DNA of 64,000 nucleotides, taken from contig CABHOY010000030.1 in NCBI GenBank assembly GCA_902168105.1, forward strand, positions 186,001-250,000, written 5' to 3'. Positions 1-9,266 of this stretch are shown here, piece after piece. Source of the DNA: an uncultured Flavihumibacter sp. (GTDB taxonomy: Bacteria; Bacteroidota; Bacteroidia; Chitinophagales; Chitinophagaceae). A program made the translations under genes and the position numbers. The notes beneath the pieces are model-generated. The model saw only the letters and a list, made by a program, of their open reading frames with translations. It searched no databases and was not told the origin of the DNA. Position 1 is the first letter of the stretch, and each line of letters opens with the position of its first letter.

Positions 1-703
1 CCTTGATAGCCCGGTTCAGATGATTCACATGAATAGATAACTGCCTGGCAAAATCATTGGCAGAGCGATACTCAAAACGCTGACCCGCCGACTCTATCGG
101 GAACTGCCGTTCCAACAGTTCAGTAAACACCGAAGTAATACGTGATTTTGCATCACTATGATGGTACAGCTTTTCTGAAGGAGACAACTTCAATGCATAA
201 TGAATGATCTCTGTTACATAGTTTGTCAACAGATCAAACCTGTAAGCATAATCAGACCCGATCTCTTCCATCATCTTCTCAAAGATGGCGCTTACCTCAT
301 CATCCTGCTTTTCATTCAGGAAATACATAGGTTTACCTCCCGGCGCAAACATGGGAAAATCGTTAATACTGCCACGCATTCTTTCAGAGAAAAATCCTTC
401 CTTAAAGATGCAATAAAACCCCGTCGGATCCTGGGATAACGGATGCCAGGTGTATGGCACCTGCGGGTTAAAGAACGTCAGTGTAGTACCAGATACTTCA
501 ATGCTCTTATCTGCATAGTGATAAAAACCGCGTCCGCGTGAAAGGGCTATTTTATAGAATGCTTTGCGGCTATACCGTGGTCTTTTTTCGCCCAAATGAT
601 CTCCTAGTGTGAATACATTAAAATGTCCTACTTCCCGTTTCAGATCGGCAGGCACTTCCTTGATCTTGTACCGGTAAAATTCCTCCAAAGTTACTGTCTG
701 CAT
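1..703 (-). CDS. AraC-family transcriptional regulator, C-terminus cut by window edge
   Basis: Reading the minus strand from the ATG at 703 gives an uninterrupted frame of about 234 codons that runs off the window. It begins MQTVTLEEFYRYKIKEVP. The first ~170 residues form a cupin-like sensor region of the kind seen in Bacteroidota AraC regulators. The last visible residues, ARQLSIHVNHLNRAIK, match the first recognition helix of an AraC helix-turn-helix, so the remainder of the DNA-binding domain lies outside. It is divergent from the 2OG oxygenase at 933 with about 230 bp between, so it could control that gene, but this is inference. Its ligand cannot be told from sequence. Confidence 0.85.
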   Translation of the reverse strand, partial: MQTVTLEEFYRYKIKEVPADLKREVGHFNVFTLGDHLGEKRPRYSRKAFYKIALSRGRGFYHYADKSIEVSGTTLTFFNPQVPYTWHPLSQDPTGFYCIFKEGFFSERMRGSINDFPMFAPGGKPMYFLNEKQDDEVSAIFEKMMEEIGSDYAYRFDLLTNYVTEIIHYALKLSPSEKLYHHSDAKSRITSVFTELLERQFPIESAGQRFEYRSANDFARQLSIHVNHLNRAIK

Positions 704-932
704 GAGTCACATATTGTTGCTTAATAAATGGTCCTCTACGATAAGGGTAATTCCATGCTAAAACCTACATCCCATTGATTACAATACAAAATTAACCTCC
801 CTGCACCTCCCGGCTGTTACTCCAAACAAACCGATACTTATAAAATTCAAACAATCGTCAGGATAACTACAGGGAAAAGCAAGAACCGGGTTTTCCTTCC
901 CTAACCCCTATCCTACTTTTACAGAAAAAAGA
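704..932. promoter_or_regulatory. Divergent intergenic region with a -7-like box at 914-921
   Basis: This spacer separates the AraC regulator from the oxygenase. On the plus strand TACTTTTA (914-921) lies 11 bases before the ATG at 933. It differs from the Bacteroidota -7 consensus TAnnTTTG only in the last base. No convincing -33 TTG element was found at the usual spacing and no open reading frame fits here. Confidence 0.4.
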
Positions 933-1646
933 ATGAAGACCGTAGCAGAACGCCTACAGGAGAAAGACTGGGAACAAGTCACAGATCATATGCATGATCA
1001 GGGATATGCACTCGTTCGCCAGGTGCTTACCCATAAAGAATGTGACGAGCTCATTGCTACATATGATGCAGATAGCACTTATCGTAAAACGATCTCGATG
1101 GAACGCTATCGTTTTGGTGCAGGGGAATACAAATACTTTCAATATCCGCTACCTGATCTTATCACACAAATAAGAGAAACTGTATATAGCCATCTGGCGC
1201 CTATTGCAAACAAATGGATGGAGGTACTGCAAATAGAACAAAGGTTTCCCGCTACACATGAAGCATTAAAACTGCATTGCCGTGAAAAAGGTCAGGATAA
1301 GCCTACCATTCTGATATTAAAATATGGTAGCGGAGGATTTAACACGCTGCACCAGGACCTGTATGGTGATGTATGGTTTCCTATGCAGGCCGTGCTGTTC
1401 CTTAACGAAGCAGGAGAAGATTATACTGGTGGAGAATTCGTACTGACAGAACAAATCCCACGGGCACAGTCCAAAGCCAATGTATTACAACCCCGCAGGG
1501 GCGATATGCTGCTGTTTACGACCAATTTCAGACCTGCAAAAGGCAGCCGGGGATATTACCGGGTAAATATGAAACATGGGGTAAGCCCGCTCCATAGCGG
1601 CCAGCGACATACCTTAGGGATCATCTTCCATGATGCATTGAGCTAA
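933..1646 (+). CDS. 2OG-Fe(II) oxygenase (PF09859-like)
   Basis: A 237-aa protein with the jelly-roll core of Fe(II)/2-oxoglutarate dioxygenases. The HxD metal ligands are H140 and D142 in LHQDLYGDVWFP, the distal histidine is H215 in MKHGVSP, and R225 in SGQRHTLG is placed to bind the 2-oxoglutarate carboxylate. The conserved block GGEFVLTE...RRGDMLLFTTNFRP is characteristic of the family Pfam describes as oxygenases repairing methylated DNA by analogy with AlkB. No signal peptide is present, so it is cytoplasmic. The start at 933 follows a -7-like box. The divergent AraC neighbour may regulate it. The fold and cofactors are secure; the substrate (alkylated DNA is the family guess) is not shown by the sequence. 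Confidence 0.85.
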   Translation: MKTVAERLQEKDWEQVTDHMHDQGYALVRQVLTHKECDELIATYDADSTYRKTISMERYRFGAGEYKYFQYPLPDLITQIRETVYSHLAPIANKWMEVLQIEQRFPATHEALKLHCREKGQDKPTILILKYGSGGFNTLHQDLYGDVWFPMQAVLFLNEAGEDYTGGEFVLTEQIPRAQSKANVLQPRRGDMLLFTTNFRPAKGSRGYYRVNMKHGVSPLHSGQRHTLGIIFHDALS

Positions 1647-1751
1647 TAACCATTACACACTTTTACACCAATTACGAAAATAAGTACAACAACCAGTCAA
1701 CCAATGTTGTTGAAATTTGTATTGTCAATTACGAACAAACACCGACATACT

Positions 1752-2756
1752 ATGACAACGATAAAAGAAACAATGCAGGCGCTGGTATTAGAAGAATACA
1801 ACAAGCCTTTTGAACTTAAAACATTAGACAGGCCTACACCTAAAGAAGGAGAAGTACTCGTGAAGATCATGGCAAGCGGCATTAATCCGCTTGATACAAA
1901 AATATGGAACGGTAAGGCTGGACATGCCCAGCAACCATTGCCGGCCATTTTGGGACTTGATATGGCAGGAGTAGTAGCAGCTGTTGGAGATGGCGTTACC
2001 AACTTCAAACCCGGCGATGAAGTATATGGCCTCACAGGCGGCGTAGCCGGTTTACAAGGCTCTCTCGCAGAATACGCAGCTGTAGATGCCAGACTGCTGG
2101 CAATTAAACCTGCCAACCTTTCCATGCGTGAAGCGGCAGCAGTTCCGCTTGTATTCATTACCGCCTGGGAAGGACTGGTGGATAGAGCACACGTAAATCA
2201 TGGACAGAAAGTGCTCGTACAGGCAGGTGCAGGCGGCGTCGGGCACATGGCCGTTCAGATCGCAAAGGCCTTCGGTGCGGATGTATTCGCAACTGTGTCT
2301 CCATCCAAACAGGAGATCGTAAAAGCATATGGCGCTACTCCTATCGACTACACAACAACCACCGTCGCGGAATATGTTGAAAAGCATACTGCAGGTATTG
2401 GTTTTGACATCGCGTATGATACCCTGGGTGGTGCCACACTGGATGCATCTTTTGCTGCCGTCAGAAATTATGAAGGACATGTGCTCAGTGCCCTGGGATG
2501 GGGCTCACACAGTCTGGCGCCACTGTCTCTCAGAGGCGCTACCTACTCCGGCGTGTTCACACTTCTTCCCATGCTGACCGGTCAATACAGGGAACACCAT
2601 GGAGAGATATTGCGGGAAGCTACGAAACTGATAGAAGCCGGATCGGTAAAGCCATTAATGGACGACAGGAAATTTACACTGGATAATGTACTGGACGCCT
2701 ATACAGCTATTGAGCAACAAACCACTGTGGGAAAACTGGTGATAAACGTGCAATAA
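1752..2756 (+). CDS. NADP-dependent oxidoreductase, zinc-free MDR / quinone reductase family
   Basis: A 334-aa medium-chain dehydrogenase/reductase. The N-terminal GroES-like domain opens QALVLEEYNKPFELK and contains GSLAEYAAVDARLL. The nucleotide-binding loop is AGAGGVGHMAVQIAKAFGADV (about residues 150-170). The clustered cysteines of the zinc-binding alcohol dehydrogenase lobe are absent, placing it with quinone oxidoreductases (Qor/zeta-crystallin-like). I chose ATG 1752 because upstream codons encode no conserved sequence and the paralogue on the opposite strand begins at the equivalent place. It runs convergently with that close paralogue (2826-3818). Likely a cytoplasmic NADPH-dependent reductase of quinones or enones; the substrate is unknown. 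Confidence 0.88.
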   Translation: MTTIKETMQALVLEEYNKPFELKTLDRPTPKEGEVLVKIMASGINPLDTKIWNGKAGHAQQPLPAILGLDMAGVVAAVGDGVTNFKPGDEVYGLTGGVAGLQGSLAEYAAVDARLLAIKPANLSMREAAAVPLVFITAWEGLVDRAHVNHGQKVLVQAGAGGVGHMAVQIAKAFGADVFATVSPSKQEIVKAYGATPIDYTTTTVAEYVEKHTAGIGFDIAYDTLGGATLDASFAAVRNYEGHVLSALGWGSHSLAPLSLRGATYSGVFTLLPMLTGQYREHHGEILREATKLIEAGSVKPLMDDRKFTLDNVLDAYTAIEQQTTVGKLVINVQ

Positions 2757-2768
2757 AAAAACATCCAT

Positions 2769-2811
2769 AATGAATAATGCCGCGAATATTGTATTCACGG
2801 CATTATTCATT
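2769..2811. terminator. Bidirectional intrinsic terminator between convergent MDR genes
   Basis: A perfect 14-bp inverted repeat, AATGAATAATGCCG at 2769-2782 and its reverse complement at 2798-2811. The 15-nt interior can extend the stem by five more pairs after one mismatch. It is preceded on the plus strand by AAAAAA (2754-2760) and followed by T-rich sequence, so it suits both converging transcripts. Confidence 0.8.
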
Positions 2812-2825
2812 ACTATCATTGATCT

Positions 2826-3818
2826 CTATATTTCCACTACGATATTACCTGTTGCACTGCGATTTACAATAAGCGTATGTGCCTGTTCTGCAGTTTTCAG
2901 ATGAAAGTGACGGGGATCCAGCAGCGGCAATACCTGTCCGGCTTCTGCCATCCTGGTCGCTTCTCTTAAAATTGCACTGTGATGTTCCCTGCCATTGCCT
3001 GTCAAAATAGGGAGCAGTGTAAAGACGCCTGAATAGGTAGCGCCTTTTGAAGTCAGTGGCGCCAGACTATGTGAACCCCATCCGAGAGAACTGATCACAT
3101 GGCCGTCAATAAGCTTTACCGCCTCAAAAGAAGCATCCAGCGTTGCGCCGCCTACTGTGTCAAAAACAATATCAAAACCAGCTCCACGGGTGTGTTTATT
3201 CACATACTCCTCCACATTGGCTTCATCATCGATAAATGTGGCGCCTAACCATTCGATAACGGCTTTTTTTCCATCAGTATCTGTAGCATATACATCGGCT
3301 CCCAATGCACAGGCGATCTGTATAGCCATTTGTCCCACACCACCGGAACCTCTGTGTATAAGTACTTTCTGTCCGGCAAATACTTTTGCTTTATCTACCA
3401 ATCCTTCCCATGCAGTAATAAATCCTAATGGAATTGCCGCTGCCTCACGCATCGTAAGGTTCACCGGCTTCCTGGTTATGAGCTCTGCGTCCACTGCCAC
3501 ATACTCGGCCAGAGCGCCCTGCATCCCTGCGCCTCCTCCTGTCATACCATATATCTTGTCGCCCGGAACAAAGCCTGTCACCCCCTCTCCCACTTCTACC
3601 ACAATGCCCGCCATTTCAATACCTAAAATAGCTGGTAATGGTTGCTTTACATGTTCTGCCTGTCCTGCTTTGATCTTTGCATCCAGTGGATTTAAACCAC
3701 TGGCTTTTACTCTTACCAATACTTCACCCTGATCTGGCCGGGGCCTGTTTATTTCCCTGTATATAAAGGGATCCCCATAATTTTCAAGAATGAGTGCATG
3801 CATGTGATCACTTTTCAT
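2826..3818 (-). CDS. NADP-dependent oxidoreductase, zinc-free MDR / quinone reductase family (paralogue)
   Basis: A 330-aa paralogue of the gene at 1752-2756, alignable end to end: HALILENYGDPF versus QALVLEEYNKPF, then shared blocks such as KASGLNPLDAKI, ITAWEGLVDKAK and HSLAPL. The dinucleotide loop is HRGSGGVGQMAIQIACALGADVYATDTD, with HRGSGGVG where the paralogue has QAGAGGVG. The zinc-ligand cluster is missing. The two genes converge and share a terminator, which suggests an old inverted duplication. Expected role is NADPH-dependent reduction of a small quinone or enone; no substrate is evident. Confidence 0.87.
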   Translation of the reverse strand: MKSDHMHALILENYGDPFIYREINRPRPDQGEVLVRVKASGLNPLDAKIKAGQAEHVKQPLPAILGIEMAGIVVEVGEGVTGFVPGDKIYGMTGGGAGMQGALAEYVAVDAELITRKPVNLTMREAAAIPLGFITAWEGLVDKAKVFAGQKVLIHRGSGGVGQMAIQIACALGADVYATDTDGKKAVIEWLGATFIDDEANVEEYVNKHTRGAGFDIVFDTVGGATLDASFEAVKLIDGHVISSLGWGSHSLAPLTSKGATYSGVFTLLPILTGNGREHHSAILREATRMAEAGQVLPLLDPRHFHLKTAEQAHTLIVNRSATGNIVVEI

Positions 3819-4099
3819 AGCTTAGCCGGTTAATCTTTTTACTGATCTGTTGTTTATAAATTCAAATACGCGATACGACATCCGTCAGCTGCTGTTTGTT
3901 AAACAGTATTAAGTGTCAAACAGTTGAACGGAACTGCAGATGCCATGAATTCCCCCTTTACGCTAAAAACGTTCCATTCATTAAACGCTTGATTAACAAA
4001 TAATTAATAAAGTGACAGGATGACACTGCAACTATATTTCGTGGTTTCACAGTGTATTTGCGATATATAACTTATGGAAAAGATCACTATCTTACTTTC

Positions 4100-5329
4100 A
4101 TGAAACGCCTGTTACTCTCCTTACTGCTGGTAAGCACCACCACAATGCTTTCCGCACAATCAAAGACCGCTAAAAACACTTCCTACTTTCCTGCGAAAGA
4201 CACCTGGCAGCATCGTGCGCCGGCCGACATGGGCCTGGACGCTGAAAAACTGGCAGCTGCCATACAATTTGCGAAGAACAACGAAACGAAAGCTTCGCGC
4301 AATATGGAAATTGCACAAGCCCTCAGTTTTGGTAAAGAGCCTTTCAGCAGTGGTATCGGGCCTTTCTCTACAAGAGGGGACGCTACCGGCGTAATTATAT
4401 ACAAAGGTTATATCGTAGCAGAATGGGGTGAACCAACCAGGGTAGACATGACACACAGTGTCACCAAAAGCTTCCTCTCCGTGGTTGTAGGACTGGCCGT
4501 CGATAAAGGCCTTATTCACAATGTGCAAGACACCGTGTCATATTATATCCCTCCTATTGAAGTATATAATCCGGCTGCTATTGGCCCGGTAGCAGAGCAA
4601 CTTGGACAGCCACAGTTATTATATCCCTTTGCAGGTGCACATAACAGCACGCTGACATGGGATGTTATGCTAAGGCAAACCAGCGACTGGGAAGGCACGC
4701 TATGGGGAAAGCCTGACTGGGCTGACAGACCGGAAGGAAATGCAGCCGAATGGATGACCCGTAAACGCAATATTCCGGGTACAGTATGGAAATATAATGA
4801 CGTGAGAGTAAATGCCCTGGCGCTTGCTGCTACCAGCGTATGGCGCAAACCATTGCCACAGGTCTTGAAAACAAATATCATGGACGAGATCGGGGCCTCC
4901 GATACCTGGAGATGGAATGGATATCGTAATTCATGGATAGTACTGGATGGCGCCCCGGTACAATCTGTCAGTGGCGGCGGGCATTGGGGCGGCGGTATGT
5001 TCATCCATGCCTATGATATGGCCCGTTTCGGCTTACTAACATTGCATAAGGGTAACTGGAACGGAAAACAGCTCATTTCCGAACAATGGGTAAAACAATC
5101 CCTTACCCCTACCAAAGCAAAACCAACTTATGGATACATGAACTGGTTCCTGAATACCGGGAAAGAATTACTTCCAAGCGCTCCTGCAGATGCATTTGTA
5201 CACATCGGTAATGGTACAAATTTCATCTACGTCGACCCTGGTCATGATCTTGTTGCTGTAGTAAGATGGATAGAAAATAAATCCATGGATGACATGGTAA
5301 GACACATTCTTGCCGCCATCAGGCAGTAA
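4100..5329 (+). CDS. Secreted serine hydrolase, class C beta-lactamase fold
   Basis: A 409-aa protein starting at ATG 4100, where a typical signal peptide begins (MKRLLLSLLLVSTTTMLSAQ); the longer frame upstream adds non-signal residues. The nucleophile motif SxxK is S120-V-T-K123 in THSVTKSFLSVVVG. A Tyr-Asn pair in VWKYNDVRVN stands for the YxN motif, and AFVHIGNGTNF supplies the C-terminal HxG element. GGHWGGGMFIHAYDMARFGLL is typical of these DD-peptidase/esterase relatives. It acts in the periplasm or outside the cell. Whether it is an esterase, peptidase or beta-lactamase cannot be told. No operon partner: the next plus-strand gene is more than 400 bp away. Confidence 0.85.
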   Translation: MKRLLLSLLLVSTTTMLSAQSKTAKNTSYFPAKDTWQHRAPADMGLDAEKLAAAIQFAKNNETKASRNMEIAQALSFGKEPFSSGIGPFSTRGDATGVIIYKGYIVAEWGEPTRVDMTHSVTKSFLSVVVGLAVDKGLIHNVQDTVSYYIPPIEVYNPAAIGPVAEQLGQPQLLYPFAGAHNSTLTWDVMLRQTSDWEGTLWGKPDWADRPEGNAAEWMTRKRNIPGTVWKYNDVRVNALALAATSVWRKPLPQVLKTNIMDEIGASDTWRWNGYRNSWIVLDGAPVQSVSGGGHWGGGMFIHAYDMARFGLLTLHKGNWNGKQLISEQWVKQSLTPTKAKPTYGYMNWFLNTGKELLPSAPADAFVHIGNGTNFIYVDPGHDLVAVVRWIENKSMDDMVRHILAAIRQ

Positions 5330-5335
5330 ATACCA

Positions 5336-5584
5336 TCAGGCATTTATTGCTGACAGCGAGGACAGCTTACGTATGCAGATCCGGGCGACCCTGAAATTGC
5401 GCCATTGCTGGCTATTGCAATCTAGCGGAGAGATATTTTCGATGAATGATTCCAGTCGCTCGAAATATAGCTTACTGTTTCCATTGTTCTCTGCAAAAGC
5501 CAATATGATAGCTTCTACTTCTGTATCGTTAACGGCCTGTTTCAGTTGTTCGAGTACTAATAACGCCTGTTCACTAATTCTCAT
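5336..5584 (-). CDS. Small protein of unknown function (82 aa)
   Basis: A minus-strand frame starting MRISEQALLVLEQLKQAV and ending SSLSAINA. The composition is protein-like (amphipathic helices, acidic middle), and it fits between two plus-strand genes with little overlap. A competing plus-strand frame (5310-5672) overlaps the serine hydrolase end and is rich in Ser/Cys with no recognisable feature, so the minus frame is preferred. I do not recognise a family and no signal peptide or membrane segment is visible. Confidence 0.5.
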   Translation of the reverse strand: MRISEQALLVLEQLKQAVNDTEVEAIILAFAENNGNSKLYFERLESFIENISPLDCNSQQWRNFRVARICIRKLSSLSAINA

Positions 5585-5725
5585 TTGTACAGTTTTTGTT
5601 TCCTGGCTCCCCTATCCTGCCAAAGCAGAAAAGTATCATTTTGCTGTATGCCGGCGCAAATATACCTTCTAGACTTTAACCTACCAACACATTAACAAGA
5701 AGCTCCATATATTCATCAAAAACGT

Positions 5726-5733
5726 TATATTTG
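5726..5733 (+). promoter_or_regulatory. -7 promoter box TATATTTG
   Basis: An exact match to the Bacteroidota primary-sigma -7 consensus TAnnTTTG, 23 bases before the ATG of the WG-repeat gene at 5757. No clear -33 TTG was found at the usual distance. Confidence 0.5.
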
Positions 5734-5756
5734 CTTAGATCACCAATCTATACTTT

Positions 5757-7001
5757 ATGAAAACCATATTTTTCTTACCTGTTCTCCTGATCAGTTTATG
5801 GTGCAATGCCCAGGATGGACTTTATCCATATGCGGAAAAAAACAAATGGGGCCTCACCAACAAAAATCGTAAGGTTATAATCGAACCTCAATTTGACAGT
5901 ATCCATCTGTTTGAAGGTGAATACGCGAGGGTTGAGAGCAATAAAAAAGTAGGGCTCATCCATGCTTCCGGCAAAATCGTATATCCATGCTCCTATGCAG
6001 ATATTCCTTTTGTGTCACCAAATGGTATGGCTATCGCTAAAGTAATGAAGGGTTATATCCTGCTTGATCCATCAACTGGTAAACAAAAAGGAACACTTGT
6101 GTTTGAGTTGCCAGGTATGATGCCGATGTCAAAAACAGCCAACCTGCTGATCGCTAAAAAAGAAGGTGAAGTGGGTATTGTAAACATGACGACAGGTGAA
6201 CCGGTTTCTAAAAGATTCCCGTACGATGATGCCGAGTTCTTCGATGAGAAAACATTGAAAGACTACGTGATCGTTAATAAAAACGATAAATATGGCGTAG
6301 TGGAAGCGCTGACCGGCAGAGAGATCATCCCCATATCATATAGTGAGATCAAAGGTGCATCCGATGGTAGCCAGGACCTGATCAAGGCGAGCACTGACGA
6401 CGAACGTGTGGTTTATTTCGATGCTACCGGTAAACCTGCATCTGCTGCTGTAGCCAAAGCTGCTAAAAAAGCAGAAGACGACATGGATAAAAAATCATCC
6501 GGAGCCGCATTGAATGATGATTCCAAAAAAGACCTGCACATCTATAAGCTGGCTAATGAAAAGTGGAGGATCACACTGGAAGAACGTTTGTTTCAGAAGC
6601 CAAAAGTACTTGATAGCATAGACATTAACGGTTATACGCTCCTGGAATATATGTCATATCACGCTTACCTGAACAAGTATCCCGGTAAGATCAAGGCTGT
6701 AAAAAATGGTAAAGCAGGTGTGATCGATATGAAAGGTAATGTACTCATCCCACTGATCTATGATAATGTGGCTTACAGGGAAGACAACATCGGGCACTAT
6801 GCATATATTGAAACCAAAGTTGGTAACAGGGTCGGTGTAATTCCTGCCGAATCAATGGTTGAACTGAAAAAACCGGTACTTGCGCAGGTGATCGATGAAG
6901 ATGTGAACCGCCAGGCGCTACTTGTACAAATAGCAAGCGGTAACAGAGGTTATATGGACAAAAAAACCGGTGAAGTTTATATTCCCGGATACAAAGAATA
7001 A
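5757..7001 (+). CDS. WG-repeat secreted protein
   Basis: A 414-aa protein with an N-terminal signal peptide (MKTIFFLPVLLISLWCNAQ) followed by WG (KWG) beta-repeats. Four copies are clear: NKWGLTNKNRKVIIEPQFD, KKVGLIHASGKIVYPCSYA, DKYGVVEALTGREIIPISYS and GKAGVIDMKGNVLIPLIYD. An Ala/Lys/Asp-rich linker (about residues 225-260) separates the N- and C-terminal repeat groups. Such repeats build beta-hairpin arrays and are common in secreted or surface Bacteroidota proteins; no enzymatic role is known. It is a single gene with its own promoter and terminator. Confidence 0.85.
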   Translation: MKTIFFLPVLLISLWCNAQDGLYPYAEKNKWGLTNKNRKVIIEPQFDSIHLFEGEYARVESNKKVGLIHASGKIVYPCSYADIPFVSPNGMAIAKVMKGYILLDPSTGKQKGTLVFELPGMMPMSKTANLLIAKKEGEVGIVNMTTGEPVSKRFPYDDAEFFDEKTLKDYVIVNKNDKYGVVEALTGREIIPISYSEIKGASDGSQDLIKASTDDERVVYFDATGKPASAAVAKAAKKAEDDMDKKSSGAALNDDSKKDLHIYKLANEKWRITLEERLFQKPKVLDSIDINGYTLLEYMSYHAYLNKYPGKIKAVKNGKAGVIDMKGNVLIPLIYDNVAYREDNIGHYAYIETKVGNRVGVIPAESMVELKKPVLAQVIDEDVNRQALLVQIASGNRGYMDKKTGEVYIPGYKE

Positions 7002-7022
7002 TTGATAGCGACAAGCATCAGT

Positions 7023-7052
7023 AAAAAGCCGTCCTATATGGGGCGGCTTTTT
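7023..7052 (+). terminator. Intrinsic terminator of the WG-repeat gene
   Basis: Stem AAAAAGCCGTCC (7023-7034) pairs with the right arm ending at 7052 through one G-T wobble, with a short TATAT loop, and runs into CTTTTTACTTTTT. It lies 22 bases after the WG-repeat stop codon. Confidence 0.8.
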
Positions 7053-7134
7053 ACTTTTTAATACAAGAAGCTATGCCTACCAGAGGACCTGACAAGGGTT
7101 CTTAATACGCTGGATTTGACCCTGTTTTTGCAAT

Positions 7135-7247
7135 AACCCATATGTAACCTATCATCAACCCGTATATAAGCCATATATAATCCATACCTTTTAGATATGG
7201 GTTATATATGGCTTATATACGGGTTATATATGGGTTATATATGGGTT
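7135..7247. repeat. Long imperfect palindrome made of 11-bp units
   Basis: A left arm (7135-7188) and right arm (7194-7247), each 54 nt, are reverse complements at 46 of 54 positions and are separated by 5 nt. The right arm is itself a tandem array with period 11 and unit GGGTTATATAT: two units are exact, two vary, and one is partial. The left arm carries the complementary array with more changes. The whole could form a cruciform or a very long RNA hairpin. It lies between the WG-repeat terminator and the 3' end of the minus-strand gene at 7399. The rest of 7053-7398 holds no reading frame or other signal I can name. Confidence 0.8.
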
Positions 7248-7398
7248 ATCTCTGGTAGAGCGCTATAGTAGCGCCTTTACAAAGACAGTACAATAACTTA
7301 GTTATGTATATCTTTGATAATAAATTAATTTCACTATAAATAATAGTGCTATACAAACGTTCTGGTCGGAATGTTGGCTTAAAATAACATTAATGAGG

Positions 7399-8013
7399 TC
7401 AGTCCTCCAACAGTGCTTTAACCAGCGCTTTCCATTGCAATTTTGAAATCCCTATTGCCCCACCTGCGCCTATTACAGCATTACGGATCTTATCCAACGT
7501 ATCGTTCGCTTCTGTATTAGGCACTTCATTCCTCCCATATACAGTAGCTGTCAGCACGTCTTCGTCCCTGGTGATCACAAAGGAACTGGTGGCCTCATCC
7601 CGAAGGAAATGCGCCGTACCTGCATGCTTCTGTTGAGGATGTCCTGCCGGTCTTGCTCTCAGAAAAAATACCTGCTGGCGGTCATTCAGTGTCACTTCTT
7701 CCATCTGTTCTATCAACACCCAATCATACCCTTTGCCAACACTGTTACCCGGACCAGGTATATCTATCCGGATGTACAATCCTGCGCTGGCAGGATCAGC
7801 AACTTCCTCCCCTAATTTATCCACCAATTGGAATTCTGAAGATAAAGCTCCACATAATTTTCCCCATTCGTTAACATTTTTCAGCCTTCTGACAGCACGC
7901 TCAAAAATTGCAGCAGCAGCCTGTTCATTGCCGGCCTGCCTTTCCGCGGACGTTTCCGTTTCTTCTCCCGTGTATTGCACCGGGATAAACGGTGCTGATA
8001 TATGATCTGGCAT
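7399..8013 (-). CDS. Conserved-looking protein of unknown function (204 aa)
   Basis: A soluble 204-aa protein beginning MPDHISAPFIPVQYTGEET. No signal peptide or transmembrane segment is visible. The middle reads like a mixed alpha/beta domain (LYIRIDIPGPGNSVGKGYDWVLIEQ), and the C-terminus ends in a helix, KLQWKALVKALLED. I do not recognise the family. It is divergent from ackA with only 58 bp between the two start codons, so a shared control region with the acetate kinase/phosphoketolase operon is likely. Confidence 0.7.
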   Translation of the reverse strand: MPDHISAPFIPVQYTGEETETSAERQAGNEQAAAAIFERAVRRLKNVNEWGKLCGALSSEFQLVDKLGEEVADPASAGLYIRIDIPGPGNSVGKGYDWVLIEQMEEVTLNDRQQVFFLRARPAGHPQQKHAGTAHFLRDEATSSFVITRDEDVLTATVYGRNEVPNTEANDTLDKIRNAVIGAGGAIGISKLQWKALVKALLED

Positions 8014-8071
8014 ACAATTGATTTAGATATACTACCTGTTAAAATTTTATGCCAGAACAAACGCTACTGAT

Positions 8072-9256
8072 ATGGATAACCAGACACCCGTTATTTTAAC
8101 CATTAATTGTGGCTCTTCCAGTCTCAAGTTTGCCCTTTTTGACATGTCTTCCGTTGAGTTGATCAGCAAGGGCAGCGTTCAGGACATCGGCGGGGAAAGC
8201 AGTATCCACGTAGTAGACGCTGCGGGCCATGAGGAACGTGTTACACAACCGGTAACCGATCTTGATACCGCCATCAGGTTACTGCTGCAATTGCTGAAGG
8301 ATAGTTTCAGTCCCTACACAATTGACATGATCGGACATAGAATTGTTCAGGGTGGCGCAGCACACTTTCTGCCAGAACTGATCACTCCGGACCTGCTGCA
8401 AACCTTTGAAACGCTTATCCCGCTGGCTCCCGGCCATTTACCTGCAGAAATAACTGCTATCCGGGCCTTTGAAACAGCCTATCCGGGTACTCCGCAAGTA
8501 GCCTGTTTCGACACTGCTTTTCATAAAGATATGCCCTTCACCGCCAGATACTTCGCCATTCCCAGGCATCTCTGGGATGACGGCATTATCAGATATGGAT
8601 TTCATGGCCTTTCGTATGAGTATATTTTTCAACAACTACAGCAATTCGCACCACAGGAAGCAGCCGGTAAGATCGTTATTGCTCATCTTGGTAATGGCGC
8701 TAGTATGGCCGTAGTGCGGGATGGCAAAAGCCTGGACACTACAATGGGGTTGACGCCTACCGGCGGATTGGTCATGAGCACCCGTTCAGGAGATCTTGAC
8801 CCAGGAGTGATCCTCTACTTACTGAAAGAAAAACACTTTATCAGTGAAAGAGCGCTGAATGAACTACTTAACAAACAATCAGGGTTGAAAGGCATTTCCG
8901 GAAGCGCATCAGATATACAGACGCTGCTTGAACAAGAAACCACCGACCAGAAAGCTGCAGAAGCGATACAATTGTTCTGCTATCAGGCAAAGAAATACAT
9001 AGGGGCATTAACCGCTGCCGCAGGTGGTATAGATACCCTGGTATTTACAGGTGGTATCGGCCTCCATGCGCCTGTTATCAGGGAACGCATATGTGAGGGC
9101 CTTGAATACCTCGGGATCAGCATAGATGCTTCACTGAATAACAACAGCGACGACATTATCTCTGTCACCGGCAGCAAGGTTACCGTTCGCGTGATGGCGA
9201 CCAACGAAGAACTCATCATCGCCCAACATACGCAGCAATGTCTGCAGGCACATTAA
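8072..9256 (+). CDS. ackA: Acetate kinase
   Basis: A 394-aa acetate kinase of normal family length, converting acetyl phosphate plus ADP to acetate plus ATP. Family blocks are all present: [16 protein letters not shown] (residues 8-23), [60 protein letters not shown] and the adenosine-binding FTGGIG. The substrate loop reads GHRIVQGG where many enzymes have HRVVHGG, so His is replaced by Gln. It lies 10 bp upstream of the phosphoketolase, so the pair forms an operon turning phosphoketolase-made acetyl phosphate into ATP. Cytoplasmic. Confidence 0.96.
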   Translation: MDNQTPVILTINCGSSSLKFALFDMSSVELISKGSVQDIGGESSIHVVDAAGHEERVTQPVTDLDTAIRLLLQLLKDSFSPYTIDMIGHRIVQGGAAHFLPELITPDLLQTFETLIPLAPGHLPAEITAIRAFETAYPGTPQVACFDTAFHKDMPFTARYFAIPRHLWDDGIIRYGFHGLSYEYIFQQLQQFAPQEAAGKIVIAHLGNGASMAVVRDGKSLDTTMGLTPTGGLVMSTRSGDLDPGVILYLLKEKHFISERALNELLNKQSGLKGISGSASDIQTLLEQETTDQKAAEAIQLFCYQAKKYIGALTAAAGGIDTLVFTGGIGLHAPVIRERICEGLEYLGISIDASLNNNSDDIISVTGSKVTVRVMATNEELIIAQHTQQCLQAH

Positions 9257-9266
9257 ACAACACAAC

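Noticed and set aside
5310..5672. Plus-strand frame of 120 codons after the serine hydrolase
   Set aside because: It overlaps the hydrolase end, has Ser/Cys-rich composition without features, and the opposite-strand frame looks more protein-like.
7135..7247. Regular repeats resembling a CRISPR array
   Set aside because: Units are only 11 bp, contiguous without spacers, and arranged as an inverted pair; no cas genes are present.
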